Of a stretch of DNA of 64,000 bases, positions 16,648 to 25,023 are shown in pieces. Source of the DNA: Flavobacteriaceae bacterium (GTDB lineage Bacteria > Bacteroidota > Bacteroidia > Flavobacteriales > Flavobacteriaceae); contig JAHEHF010000001.1 in the NCBI GenBank assembly GCA_024644745.1, positions 1-64,000 on the forward strand, written 5' to 3'. A model generated the notes under the pieces. That model ran no database searches and had not been told where the DNA came from. It worked only from the letters and a program-made list of their open reading frames with translations. The number at the start of each line of letters is the position of its first letter. The stretch's first letter is position 1. The translations under genes were made by a program, and so were the position numbers.

Positions 16648-18441
16648 ATGAAAGTTATAAAAGGTGGTGAGTTTTTAGTAAAAGAGGTTCAGAAAGAAGA
16701 CATTTTTGTTACCGAAGAGTTTACTGAAGAGCAAAAAATGATGAAAGACGCGGTTGTGGAGTTCATTGACAGGGAAGTCTGGCCTATTAAAGAAAGGTTC
16801 GAAGAAAAAGATTATGCCTTGACCGAAGAATTAATGCGCAAGGCGGGTGAAATGGGATTTTTGGGTGTTTCCATACCTGAAGAATACGGTGGCATTGGAA
16901 TGGGTTTTGTTTCAACGATGCTGGTAACCGATTATATTTCTGCGGCTTCAGGTTCCCTTGGAACGGCATATGGGGCCCACACAGGAATCGGTACCATGCC
17001 GATCTTTCTTTATGGCACGGAGGAACAAAAACAAAAATACCTTCCCTTGCTTACGGCCGGAGAAAAATTCGGGGCCTATTGTTTAACCGAACCTGGGGCA
17101 GGATCTGATGCCAATTCTGGTAAAACCACAGCAACTTTGACTCCGGATGGCAAGAACTACCTGATCAATGGTCAGAAAATGTGGATCTCCAATGCCGGTT
17201 TTGCAGAAATTTTCATTGTTTTCGCCAGAATTGAAAACGATAAGAATATCACAGGGTTTTTAATGGAATACGATAAGAACAATCCGAATGGGGTCAGCTT
17301 TGGCGACGAAGAAAAAAAACTGGGCATTACCTCCTCTTCCACCCGCCAGGTATTTTTTAATGATACCTTAATACCTGTTGAAAACATGCTTTCCGAAAGG
17401 GGAAAAGGATTCAAAATTGCTCTAAACTCCCTGAATGTTGGCAGGATAAAACTTGCTGCCGCCTGTTTGGACGCAAGCAGAAGAATTACGACAGAATCAA
17501 TTGTTTACGCCAATGAGCGCGTGCAGTTTAAAACCCCTATTGCCAAATTCGGAGCGATCCAGGCCAAATTGGCTGAAATGTCAACCAGAACTTTTGCCAT
17601 TGATGCCGGCTCATACCGGGCTGCCAAAGATATACAGAACTATATTGACGACCTGCTCTCAAAAGGGAAATCTCATCAGGAATCAGAACTTGAAGCATTT
17701 AGCGAGTATGCCATTGAAGCTGCCATCCTAAAGGTTTATGGCTCAGAAACCTCACAATTTGTTACTGATGAAGGCATACAGATATTCGGTGGGATGGGAT
17801 TTTCAAAAGACACACCCATGGAAGCGGCATGGCGCGATGCCCGAATCACAAGGATTTATGAGGGCACCAATGAGATCAACCGGCTTCTGACCATTGGCAT
17901 GCTGTTGAAAAAGGCATTTAAAGGAGATATTGATTTGCTTACACCTGCCATGGCTGTGGGGAAAAGCCTCATGGATATTCCTTCCTTCGAGGTTCCCGAT
18001 TACAGCGAATTATTTTCGGAAGAAAAGGAAATGGTCGCAAAACTCAAAAAGGCATTTTTGATGATTGCCGGTAAGGCTGTGGAAACATTTGGAATGGAAT
18101 TGGAAAAACACCAGCAACTGATCCTTGCAGCAGCAGAGGTGCTTATTGAAATTTACATGGCCGAAAGCGCAATCCTAAAAGCAGAAAAAGTGAGTGATAT
18201 GACATCTGAGGATGCGGCAAAAGGACAAATTGCCATGGCAAAGCTCAATCTTTCCAATGCAGCGAACACTGTCAGTGAGAAAGGCAGGGAAGCCATTGTG
18301 TATTTTGCCGAGGGAGATGAGCAGCGCATGATGCTGATGGGACTCAAGAGATTCACCAAGTATACCAATATACCTAATGTTATTGAACTGAGAAAAGAAA
18401 TTGCAGAGATTGTAATTGAGGAAAACAAATATTGTTTCTAA
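16648..18441 (+). CDS. fadE: acyl-CoA dehydrogenase (FadE-like)
   Basis: FAD enzyme that introduces the first double bond into acyl-CoA. The 597 residues hold an N-terminal helical domain (about 25-140), a middle beta domain with AYCLTEPGAGSDANSGKTTA (about 148-167) and WISNAGFA, and the C-terminal helical domain with the catalytic Glu region RIYEGTNEINR (about 412-422). About 150 extra residues follow the standard fold, as in other long bacterial members of the very-long-chain type. It closes the marR-fadN-fadA-fadE unit. Substrate chain length cannot be judged from sequence. Confidence 0.92.
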   Translation: MKVIKGGEFLVKEVQKEDIFVTEEFTEEQKMMKDAVVEFIDREVWPIKERFEEKDYALTEELMRKAGEMGFLGVSIPEEYGGIGMGFVSTMLVTDYISAASGSLGTAYGAHTGIGTMPIFLYGTEEQKQKYLPLLTAGEKFGAYCLTEPGAGSDANSGKTTATLTPDGKNYLINGQKMWISNAGFAEIFIVFARIENDKNITGFLMEYDKNNPNGVSFGDEEKKLGITSSSTRQVFFNDTLIPVENMLSERGKGFKIALNSLNVGRIKLAAACLDASRRITTESIVYANERVQFKTPIAKFGAIQAKLAEMSTRTFAIDAGSYRAAKDIQNYIDDLLSKGKSHQESELEAFSEYAIEAAILKVYGSETSQFVTDEGIQIFGGMGFSKDTPMEAAWRDARITRIYEGTNEINRLLTIGMLLKKAFKGDIDLLTPAMAVGKSLMDIPSFEVPDYSELFSEEKEMVAKLKKAFLMIAGKAVETFGMELEKHQQLILAAAEVLIEIYMAESAILKAEKVSDMTSEDAAKGQIAMAKLNLSNAANTVSEKGREAIVYFAEGDEQRMMLMGLKRFTKYTNIPNVIELRKEIAEIVIEENKYCF

Positions 18442-18513
18442 TACATGAATATAAATTTACCGGAGGGTCACAACCCTCTGGTGGATTTATTTTTTTTTGA
18501 ATCTTTTAAAACC

Positions 18514-18521
18514 TATATTTG
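18514..18521 (+). promoter_or_regulatory. -7 promoter element for the PD40-type gene
   Basis: TATATTTG, a perfect match to TAnnTTTG, ends 28 bp before the ATG at 18550. A TTG lies upstream at 18497-18499 with short spacing (14 bp). It supports the later start codon and suggests the gene is transcribed separately from the fad operon. Confidence 0.4.
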
Positions 18522-18549
18522 GGTTATAAATAGCTTAATACATCTTTTC

Positions 18550-19443
18550 ATGCATGTCAAAATAATCCCCTCGATTTTGATATCTATGTTCTGTACATTT
18601 TTGACAGGACAGGAATCAACTGAAATCTACCTGTTTGATCTACAGGAACAGGATTCCACAATATCCCTGAGTAACCCCGTTAACATTTCAGCCCGTGAAG
18701 GATATGACAATCAGCCAAGTTTTACAGATGACAGTCAGGCCATATTGTTTTCTTCTTTCAGGAATGGGCAGTCTGATATTTCAAAATATTTTATTAATGA
18801 ACACTACAGGGTCTGGATCACTGATACCGAGGTTAATGAATTTTCGCCTATGCCCTTCCCGGGTAAGAAAAAATACTTTACTTGTGTAAGGCTGAATGGT
18901 GACGAAACACAGTTTCTTTACAAATATGCCTATAAAAAAAGACCCCCCGAATTACTGATCCCGGACCTACGGATAGGTTATTATTTATGGTTTGATGAAA
19001 AAATCCTGATCAGCTTCGTCATTGGTGACGTCGAATCACTTCAGGTCAGTAATTTTAAGTATAAGATCAGATATCCCATCCAAAAAAACATTGGTCGTTC
19101 TATCCAGAAGATTCCCGCTTCGGCAGGTTTGGGGTCTCAATTGGTCAGTTTTATCAGCCTGGATCATGAAGCGCCGGAAATTTATGCCATTGATCCCATG
19201 ACAAGCGACAGTAAGTATATTACCGATCCCATCAAAGGTTCTCAGGATCTAGCCTGGACAAAGAATGGATCCATTCTCATGGGTCATGGCAATAAGATAT
19301 ACAGTTTTCATCCTGACAGGGATTCAGAATGGCAACCCGTTACAGTTGAATCCCCTTTGCCCTTTGATGGAATCAGCAGGTTGGTCATCAGTCCGGATGG
19401 CACCAAAATTGCTGTGGTCGTCAATGAAGCAGTCGGGAAATAA
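18550..19443 (+). CDS. exported WD40/PD40 beta-propeller-like protein
   Basis: A 297-residue exported protein. The first residues form a signal peptide (about 1-20, ILISMFCTFLTGQ). Repeats of the TolB/PD40 type are visible: YDNQPSFTDDSQAILFSSFR (about 55-74) and ISRLVISPDGTKIAVVV (about 275-291). The open frame extends upstream to an ATG at 18445, but that would add 35 residues before the signal peptide and run through a promoter element, so 18550 is preferred. It follows fadE on the same strand. The probable role is a periplasmic scaffold or binding protein; no catalytic motif is seen. Confidence 0.7.
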   Translation: MHVKIIPSILISMFCTFLTGQESTEIYLFDLQEQDSTISLSNPVNISAREGYDNQPSFTDDSQAILFSSFRNGQSDISKYFINEHYRVWITDTEVNEFSPMPFPGKKKYFTCVRLNGDETQFLYKYAYKKRPPELLIPDLRIGYYLWFDEKILISFVIGDVESLQVSNFKYKIRYPIQKNIGRSIQKIPASAGLGSQLVSFISLDHEAPEIYAIDPMTSDSKYITDPIKGSQDLAWTKNGSILMGHGNKIYSFHPDRDSEWQPVTVESPLPFDGISRLVISPDGTKIAVVVNEAVGK

Positions 19444-19501
19444 CCCGCCATAATTTTTAATTTTTATTTCAATCCATTTTTTTAATTAGGGTCTGATTTT
19501 G

Positions 19502-19509
19502 TATTTTTG
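19502..19509 (+). promoter_or_regulatory. -7 promoter element for the oxidoreductase operon
   Basis: TATTTTTG matches the TAnnTTTG element and ends 16 bp before the ATG at 19526. No clear TTG lies at the ideal distance upstream. It would drive the three-gene operon 19526-22013. Confidence 0.4.
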
Positions 19510-19525
19510 AAAAAATTGTTTTTAC

Positions 19526-20485
19526 ATGTTAAAAGTAGGCGTATTGGGTGCTGGACATCTTGGTAAAATTCATTTAAAACTCTTACAACAATCTCCAAAA
19601 TACGAGCTGGTCGGATTTTATGACCCCATTGAAGATTATGCCCTCGAGGTTGCAGCGGAATTTGGATATACTTATTTTGACAATATTGACACTTTGATTC
19701 AGAGCGTCGATGTCATTGACATTGTGACGCCGACCCTCAACCATTTTGAATGTGCTGAAAAAGCAATTGCAAATGGCAAACATATCTTTATAGAAAAACC
19801 AATTACAAAAACTTTACAGGAAGCTGAATCACTTCGTGACCTGGTTCAAAAAAACGGTGTTCGCGGACAGGTTGGGCACGTTGAAAGATTCAATCCGGCA
19901 TTTACTGCGGTCAAAGACATGATTGAAAATCCCATGTTTATTGAAACCCATAGGCTTGCAGAATTCAACCCCCGAGGAACGGATGTGCCTGTTGTCTTGG
20001 ACCTGATGATCCATGATATTGACATCATTCTCAGCGTAGTCAATTCGGCTGTAAAAGAAGTACATGCCAGTGGTGTCTCCGTGATAAGTGAAACACCTGA
20101 CATTGCCAATGCAAGAATCGAATTTGAAAATGGCTGCGTTGCCAACCTCACAGCCAGCAGGATCTCGTTAAAAAATATGAGAAAGTCCCGTTTTTTTCAA
20201 AAAGACGCTTATATTTCTGTAGATTTTCTTGAAAAAAAATGTGAAGTCGTTAAAATGAAAGATGCCCCTGAGCATCCTGATGATTTTGCCATGATACTTC
20301 AAAATGCAGAAGGCAACAAAAAACAGATTTATTTTGAGAACCCTGAGGTGTTACAAAACAATGCCATACTGGATGAATTGGAATCCTTTGCCGAGGCCAT
20401 TGAAAATGGAAAAACTCCCATTGTATCATTAAAACAAGGGGCACAAGCCTTGAAAGTGGCCCAGCAGATTATAGATAATTTTTAA
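19526..20485 (+). CDS. Gfo/Idh/MocA family NAD(P)-dependent oxidoreductase
   Basis: Rossmann-type oxidoreductase of 319 residues. The dinucleotide-binding motif VGVLGAGHLGKIHLKLL lies at residues 3-19. The family signature EKPITKT (about 93-99) and the C-terminal substrate domain with LDLMIHDIDIILS (about 151-163) are clear; the Lys in EKP and the His in MIHDID are the usual catalytic pair. Such enzymes act on sugars, inositols or biliverdin-like substrates, and the exact one cannot be read here. It ends 2 bp before the fatty-acid hydroxylase gene, so the two are probably cotranscribed and perhaps functionally linked in lipid or glycolipid metabolism. Confidence 0.88.
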   Translation: MLKVGVLGAGHLGKIHLKLLQQSPKYELVGFYDPIEDYALEVAAEFGYTYFDNIDTLIQSVDVIDIVTPTLNHFECAEKAIANGKHIFIEKPITKTLQEAESLRDLVQKNGVRGQVGHVERFNPAFTAVKDMIENPMFIETHRLAEFNPRGTDVPVVLDLMIHDIDIILSVVNSAVKEVHASGVSVISETPDIANARIEFENGCVANLTASRISLKNMRKSRFFQKDAYISVDFLEKKCEVVKMKDAPEHPDDFAMILQNAEGNKKQIYFENPEVLQNNAILDELESFAEAIENGKTPIVSLKQGAQALKVAQQIIDNF

Positions 20486-20487
20486 TT

Positions 20488-21129
20488 ATGGAGCACAAAA
20501 TAACTACTGAACACCATCGAGGTAAGGCCACAATTTTCCAAAACCCATTCCTGGAAAGCCTTACCAAAACATCTTTAAAACAAAACATCATCGTGTACGG
20601 GATATTGGTTCTGATCTTAATTTACAATGCGGTTGTTATCCAGAAGATCCCGGTTGTTGATTTCATAATCCTGTTTGTGGGTGCCCTTTTCGTCTGGACC
20701 CTGGCTGAATATCTGCTCCACCGGTTCCTGTTCCACTGGATCTCTGAAAATCAAATAATTCAAAGATTTCATTTTATCATGCACGGATCTCACCATTTGT
20801 TCCCAAGAGACCAGGAACGCCTTTTGATGCCTCCTGTTCCAGGCATCATCATGGCATCCCTGCTCTTTATGATCTTTTATGGGATTTTTAGTCTTTTTGG
20901 GGCGCCAATTTATACCTGGGCTTTTTTTCCTGGATTTTTTCTGGGCTATTTGCTGTACTCCTTTCTGCACAGGGCAACGCACGTCATGAAACCTCCCAAA
21001 CGGTTCAAATATCTATGGAGACATCACAGCTTGCATCACTATAAATATCCCGATAAGGCATTTGGAGTATCCAATACCTTTTGGGATCACGTATTTGGCA
21101 CCATGCCACCTAAAAATTCATACAAATGA
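20488..21129 (+). CDS. fatty acid 2-hydroxylase, sterol desaturase superfamily
   Basis: Integral membrane di-iron hydroxylase of 213 residues. The histidine clusters that hold the two irons are all present: HRFLFH (about 72-77), HGSHH (about 92-97), HRATH (about 167) and HHSLHH (about 177-182). At least four hydrophobic segments surround them (about 35-70 and 125-165). The pattern is that of fatty acid hydroxylases that modify sphingolipid or ceramide acyl chains. Sphingolipids occur in some Bacteroidota, so 2-hydroxy fatty acids in sulfonolipids or ceramides are a plausible product. It overlaps the next gene by 4 bp (ATGA), meaning tight coupling to a hydroxyacyl-CoA dehydrogenase. Confidence 0.85.
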   Translation: MEHKITTEHHRGKATIFQNPFLESLTKTSLKQNIIVYGILVLILIYNAVVIQKIPVVDFIILFVGALFVWTLAEYLLHRFLFHWISENQIIQRFHFIMHGSHHLFPRDQERLLMPPVPGIIMASLLFMIFYGIFSLFGAPIYTWAFFPGFFLGYLLYSFLHRATHVMKPPKRFKYLWRHHSLHHYKYPDKAFGVSNTFWDHVFGTMPPKNSYK

Positions 21130-22013
21130 AACAAATAACCGTCATCGGTGCCGGAACCATGGGCAATGGAATTGCACATGTCTTTGCACAAAACAATTAT
21201 AAAGTCAAGCTCCTGGATATTTCATCTTCCGCATTGGAAAAGGCGCTATTGACCATTGAGACGAATTTGGACAGATTGGTATCCAAAGAAAAAATTTCTG
21301 AAGAGACCAAACAAACGACGCTTCAAAATATAAGTACCTACACTGATATGGAGCAAGGAATAAGTGAAGCCGACCTCGTTGTTGAAGCAGCTACAGAGGC
21401 CATTGACCTCAAGCTTAAAATTTTTGGAGAAATAGACCGGCTTGCGCCTGCCAATGCCATTCTGGCCAGCAACACCTCTTCCATATCTATCACAAAGATA
21501 GCATCCGTTACCAAACGGCCGGAAAAAGTCATAGGAATGCATTTTATGAATCCGGTTCCCCTTATGAAATTGGTGGAAGTCATTCGAGGTTATTCTACAA
21601 CGGATGAAGTTACTGATCAGATCATGACTTTGTCAGAAAATCTTGGAAAAGTACCGGTAGAAGTCAACGATTACCCAGGATTTATAGCCAACAGGATCCT
21701 GATGCCCATGATCAATGAAGCAATCGCCTCCCTTTACGAAGGGGTTGCAGGTGTTTACGAAATTGATACGGTTATGAAACTTGGAATGGCACATCCCATG
21801 GGACCACTGCAACTTGCCGATTTTATTGGTCTTGATGTGTGTCTGGCCATATTAAAAGTACTTTTTGACGGATTTGGCAACCCGAAATATGCCCCCTGCC
21901 CCTTATTGGTGAATATGGTTGCTGCAGGAAAGCTTGGAATCAAATCCGGCGAAGGATTTTATGACTATACCCAATCTCGTAAAGCGGAAGTCATATCCAA
22001 ACAGTTTCGATAA
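21126..22013 (+). CDS. 3-hydroxybutyryl-CoA dehydrogenase
   Basis: Single-function 3-hydroxyacyl-CoA dehydrogenase of 295 residues. The Rossmann motif VIGAGTMGNGIAHVFA sits at residues 5-20; SNTSSISIT (about 117-125) and the catalytic His in GMHFMNPVPLM (about 137-147) follow, and the C-terminal dimer domain includes GVAGVYEIDTVMKLGMAHPM. Length is standard for the Hbd family, unlike the fused FadN enzyme upstream. Its ATG overlaps the end of the hydroxylase gene (ATGA). A strong hairpin terminator follows at 22024-22053. It could serve acetoacetyl-CoA interconversion or lipid remodelling. Confidence 0.92.
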   Translation: MKQITVIGAGTMGNGIAHVFAQNNYKVKLLDISSSALEKALLTIETNLDRLVSKEKISEETKQTTLQNISTYTDMEQGISEADLVVEAATEAIDLKLKIFGEIDRLAPANAILASNTSSISITKIASVTKRPEKVIGMHFMNPVPLMKLVEVIRGYSTTDEVTDQIMTLSENLGKVPVEVNDYPGFIANRILMPMINEAIASLYEGVAGVYEIDTVMKLGMAHPMGPLQLADFIGLDVCLAILKVLFDGFGNPKYAPCPLLVNMVAAGKLGIKSGEGFYDYTQSRKAEVISKQFR

Positions 22014-22023
22014 GACCCTTCAT

Positions 22024-22053
22024 AAAAAAAGCCCCGTTCGGGGCTTTTTTTTT
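22024..22053. terminator. bidirectional rho-independent terminator
   Basis: The stem GCCCC/GGGGC with a GTTC loop (22031-22044) is flanked by seven A residues on the left and nine T residues on the right. It lies between the convergent genes ending at 22013 and 22061 and can end transcription from both sides. Confidence 0.85.
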
Positions 22054-22060
22054 ATTTGGT

Positions 22061-22441
22061 TTACAACCATCTCAAGAAATAATCCATCAGGTCTTCTTTC
22101 AATTCATAATGAAGTTTAATATAAGTTTTCATGTCATCTCTCATTGAAGTTTGTTGGTTTCTTAAACGTCCGTCAAGCTCTTCATCAAGATCAGTTGTTT
22201 GAATTATTTTTCTTTTCATTCTAATCCTCTGCAGCATTCTTCCAATCACTTCCTTCTCGCGAATTATCTTATTCTGAAATCCTTCCAGAGGGGCCATGGC
22301 ATCAATTCCCAAATTCCTTCTTGCAATACTTTCCAATTTTTTTTCAAACTTCTCCATCTCATTTTTATGAAATCTTAACTCCTCTTTCCAAACCTTTAAA
22401 TTAAACTCTAAATCGCTCAAATAAACTAATTTTGTCTCCAT
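22061..22441 (-). CDS. small charged coiled-coil protein
   Basis: A 126-residue soluble protein predicted to be almost all alpha-helix, with heavily charged segments such as WKEELRFHKNEMEKFEKKLE (about 18-37). I do not recognise a family. No signal peptide, membrane segment, cysteine cluster or enzyme motif is visible. It is a single-gene unit: its end faces the terminator shared with the hydroxyacyl-CoA dehydrogenase gene, and the next gene in the same direction ends 158 bp further upstream behind its own terminator. Helical proteins of this type in Bacteroidota are often stress-induced, but nothing here shows a function. Confidence 0.7.
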   Translation of the reverse strand: METKLVYLSDLEFNLKVWKEELRFHKNEMEKFEKKLESIARRNLGIDAMAPLEGFQNKIIREKEVIGRMLQRIRMKRKIIQTTDLDEELDGRLRNQQTSMRDDMKTYIKLHYELKEDLMDYFLRWL

Positions 22442-22566
22442 GGCCTTAAAATGTTATAATTAATAATAGCATAAATTTCATTAAAAAAAATGAATCTACC
22501 ATTGATAAAAGTCATTTTTTTTTAAATCTATTTGCAATTCACAGCAACTAATTCAATCCCTTCCAT

Positions 22567-22591
22567 AAAAAAACCCTGCCTGAGCAGGGTT
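22567..22591 (-). terminator. rho-independent terminator of the MacAB-like operon
   Basis: The stem ACCCTGC (22573-22579) pairs with GCAGGGT (22584-22590) around a CTGA loop. On the minus strand it is followed by seven T residues (22567-22573 on the plus strand are A). It lies directly after the stop of the adaptor gene at 22600. Confidence 0.8.
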
Positions 22592-22599
22592 CTTAAACT

Positions 22600-23715
22600 T
22601 TATCCTTCTTCACCTTCTTCTTTATCCTTGTCCTTTTCGGTCTGGTTCCATATTTTGATATCATCATCCGCAGTGATTCCGGATATGACCTCTACATTGA
22701 TTCCGTCAGAAATTCCCAATTCCAGGTCTTTTCGCTCGAAGGTATCTTCACCCGTCTTGACCTCCACATAAGGTTTTTCTGTTTCCTTGTCAAACTTTAA
22801 CACCGCTTCTCTAATAGATAGAACACTGTCTTTGGATTCGAGTATGATTTCAGCATTGGCACTGTATCCTGCCCTGAGATAATAGTCTTTGTCCAAGGTT
22901 ACATCCGCTTTGATCGTGAACTGAACTGCTCCGCTTTCCTCTGTGCCTTTTGGTGCTATAAAATTCAACCTGGCAGGAAATTTCTTGTCAGGAATGGCTC
23001 CCAGTGAAATTTCCAGATCCGTGTTGTTCTTGATCTTACTGACTTCCGCTTCATCGACCTTCCCTTCGAAGATCATTTTTGTCATATCGGCGATTGAAGC
23101 TATTGTTGTCCCGTCATTAAAATTGTTACTCTGGATAACCTGGTTCCCTACTTTGACAGGAATTTCTAAAATCGTACCATCTACCTCTGCCCGAATATTG
23201 GTATTGGTTGTTCCCGAAGCACCCGTAGACCCTTTTTTAATGATCATATAATCATTCTTGGCATTCAGAAGATCTTGTTTGGACTGGTTGTAATTCAGTT
23301 CCAGGGTTTCAAACTCCTTTTTGGAAATGACACCACTTTCATATAATTTTTTGTTTCTGTTGAAGATGATCTCAGCATTATCGAGGGCCAGTCTCATCTT
23401 TTGAACCCTTCCCTCAGCGCTGATCAGGGCCTGCTCATTGGGAACTACTCTTATTCTTGCGATAAGATCACCTTTTTTAACCTCGACCCCTTCTTCCAGA
23501 AATATTTTATCAATAATACCTGAGATTTGAGGCTTGATTTCAATTTCCTCAAGTGGCGTCACTTTTCCAGTTGCGACAGTTTTTTTAACAATATTGGTCT
23601 TAAATGGTTTTTCAGTTTCAAATTGTATGGGTGATTTGCTGTTCATTTTTCCAAACCACAACAGTACCGCTATAAATGCGATTCCAATAACTGAAAATAT
23701 TATAATTTTTTTCAT
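22600..23715 (-). CDS. periplasmic adaptor subunit of an efflux transporter (MacA-like)
   Basis: Membrane fusion protein of 371 residues linking an inner-membrane ABC transporter to an outer-membrane channel. An N-terminal anchor (about residues 3-21) is followed by a lipoyl-type half motif (ATGKVTPLEEIEIKPQISGI, about 49-68), a coiled-coil hairpin (about 95-150) and a beta-barrel domain. The second lipoyl half is at about 165-190 (RAEVDGTILEIPVKVGNQV). It is the last gene of a four-gene operon: ATPase 26277-26960, permease 25024-26253, permease 23743-25002, adaptor. No TolC-type gene is present, so the outer-membrane partner lies elsewhere. A terminator follows immediately. Confidence 0.88.
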   Translation of the reverse strand: MKKIIIFSVIGIAFIAVLLWFGKMNSKSPIQFETEKPFKTNIVKKTVATGKVTPLEEIEIKPQISGIIDKIFLEEGVEVKKGDLIARIRVVPNEQALISAEGRVQKMRLALDNAEIIFNRNKKLYESGVISKKEFETLELNYNQSKQDLLNAKNDYMIIKKGSTGASGTTNTNIRAEVDGTILEIPVKVGNQVIQSNNFNDGTTIASIADMTKMIFEGKVDEAEVSKIKNNTDLEISLGAIPDKKFPARLNFIAPKGTEESGAVQFTIKADVTLDKDYYLRAGYSANAEIILESKDSVLSIREAVLKFDKETEKPYVEVKTGEDTFERKDLELGISDGINVEVISGITADDDIKIWNQTEKDKDKEEGEEG

Positions 23716-23742
23716 TTCTGAATTTATTTAATTTGATTATTC

Positions 23743-25002
23743 TTATTCGTCTCTTAAAGCTTCTATTGGTTTTATTTTAACAGCCCTGTGGGCCGGAATC
23801 ATTCCTATGATGGTTCCGAAAACTACCAAGGCCAATACGGCCCCAATGGCAATAGGTATATTTACTGTCGGGTTTGTAAATGGAAAATCAATATCCTTGG
23901 TTGAAGCATTGATCGCCATTAAAACCATGCCTGAAAAAATGAGCCCCAATATCCCTGCGATCAGGGTAAGGAAAACGGATTCCAGCACAATTTGCCCCTT
24001 TACATTGAAAGGGGTGGCCCCGAGGGCCCTTCTGATCCCTATCTCATTTGTTCTTTCTTTTACTGTGATCAGCAGGATGCTGCCAATGGCAATGACACCC
24101 GCGATAAGCGTTGCGATGCCAACGAACCAGGTCAGGAATTTGATCCCGCCTACAAACCCAGTGATACGTTTGAACATTTCACCAAAATTAAAAGAACCAA
24201 AGGCCCTTTCATCTTCATAATGAACATTGTGCCTTCTTTTTAAAACAGTTTTTACATCCTTTTCAACCTGGGTAATATCTGCATCCTTATTGGCAGCAAT
24301 AACCATCCATCCAATATTATCGCCCATATTATTTATTTTTCTAAAAGTTGAAAAAGGGATATATATGGAATCATCCCGTTCAAACCCGCCACTGGTACTC
24401 TCCTTATAAAGTCCAATGACCTGAAAAAAACTGCCGTTGATCTCAACGTAATTCCCCACGACCTGTTCATCAGCTTCAAACAGCTCATCAACGATCTTTT
24501 CTCCGATGACGCAAACTTTTTTCTCGAACTCTATATCATTGAGATTTATAAAGCGTCCTTCAAGTAGTTTCACTTTGTTTACTTTATCCAAAATGGGATA
24601 GTCACCAAAAAGTTTGTAGGTTTTAGAATTTGTTTTTCTTTTGACCCTTGCCGGCGGACCGCCGAACACACCCTGGACGTTCCTCGGTGCAACGAAAGCG
24701 ATTTCCGGTACCTGCCTTTTTATGGCTTCCGCATCCTGGATCTTCAACCTCAGCTGTCTGCCCCTCTGAAAACCCTTGTTAGGCATACTTGTTCTTTGTG
24801 CCCAAAGAAATATACTGTTGGTAGCCAGGTTCCTGAACTCTCGATCAAAACCATTCTCCATACCCCGCGCTGATCCCAACAGGGTTATAAACAGGAAAAT
24901 GCCCCATAGCACACCTATGACCGTAATGGCCGTTCTCAGCTTGCTTTTTCGGATCGATCCGAAAATTTCCTGCCAGGTATCATAATCAAATATAAATTTC
25001 AT
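23743..25002 (-). CDS. MacB-like ABC transporter permease, second copy
   Basis: Inner-membrane permease of 419 residues with the FtsX/MacB layout. One N-terminal helix (about 22-45) is followed by a large periplasmic domain (about 50-285) and three C-terminal helices (about 295-405) bearing the family motif KERTNEIGIRRALGATPFNV. Unlike E. coli MacB there is no ATPase domain; the ATPase is a separate protein from 26277-26960. It follows the sister permease after 21 bp and precedes the adaptor after 27 bp. The two permeases differ, so they probably form a heterodimer. Substrate unknown; antibiotics, peptides or lipids are all possible in this family. Confidence 0.88.
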   Translation of the reverse strand: MKFIFDYDTWQEIFGSIRKSKLRTAITVIGVLWGIFLFITLLGSARGMENGFDREFRNLATNSIFLWAQRTSMPNKGFQRGRQLRLKIQDAEAIKRQVPEIAFVAPRNVQGVFGGPPARVKRKTNSKTYKLFGDYPILDKVNKVKLLEGRFINLNDIEFEKKVCVIGEKIVDELFEADEQVVGNYVEINGSFFQVIGLYKESTSGGFERDDSIYIPFSTFRKINNMGDNIGWMVIAANKDADITQVEKDVKTVLKRRHNVHYEDERAFGSFNFGEMFKRITGFVGGIKFLTWFVGIATLIAGVIAIGSILLITVKERTNEIGIRRALGATPFNVKGQIVLESVFLTLIAGILGLIFSGMVLMAINASTKDIDFPFTNPTVNIPIAIGAVLALVVFGTIIGMIPAHRAVKIKPIEALRDE

Positions 25003-25023
25003 AATCTCTTATTCTTACCAACA

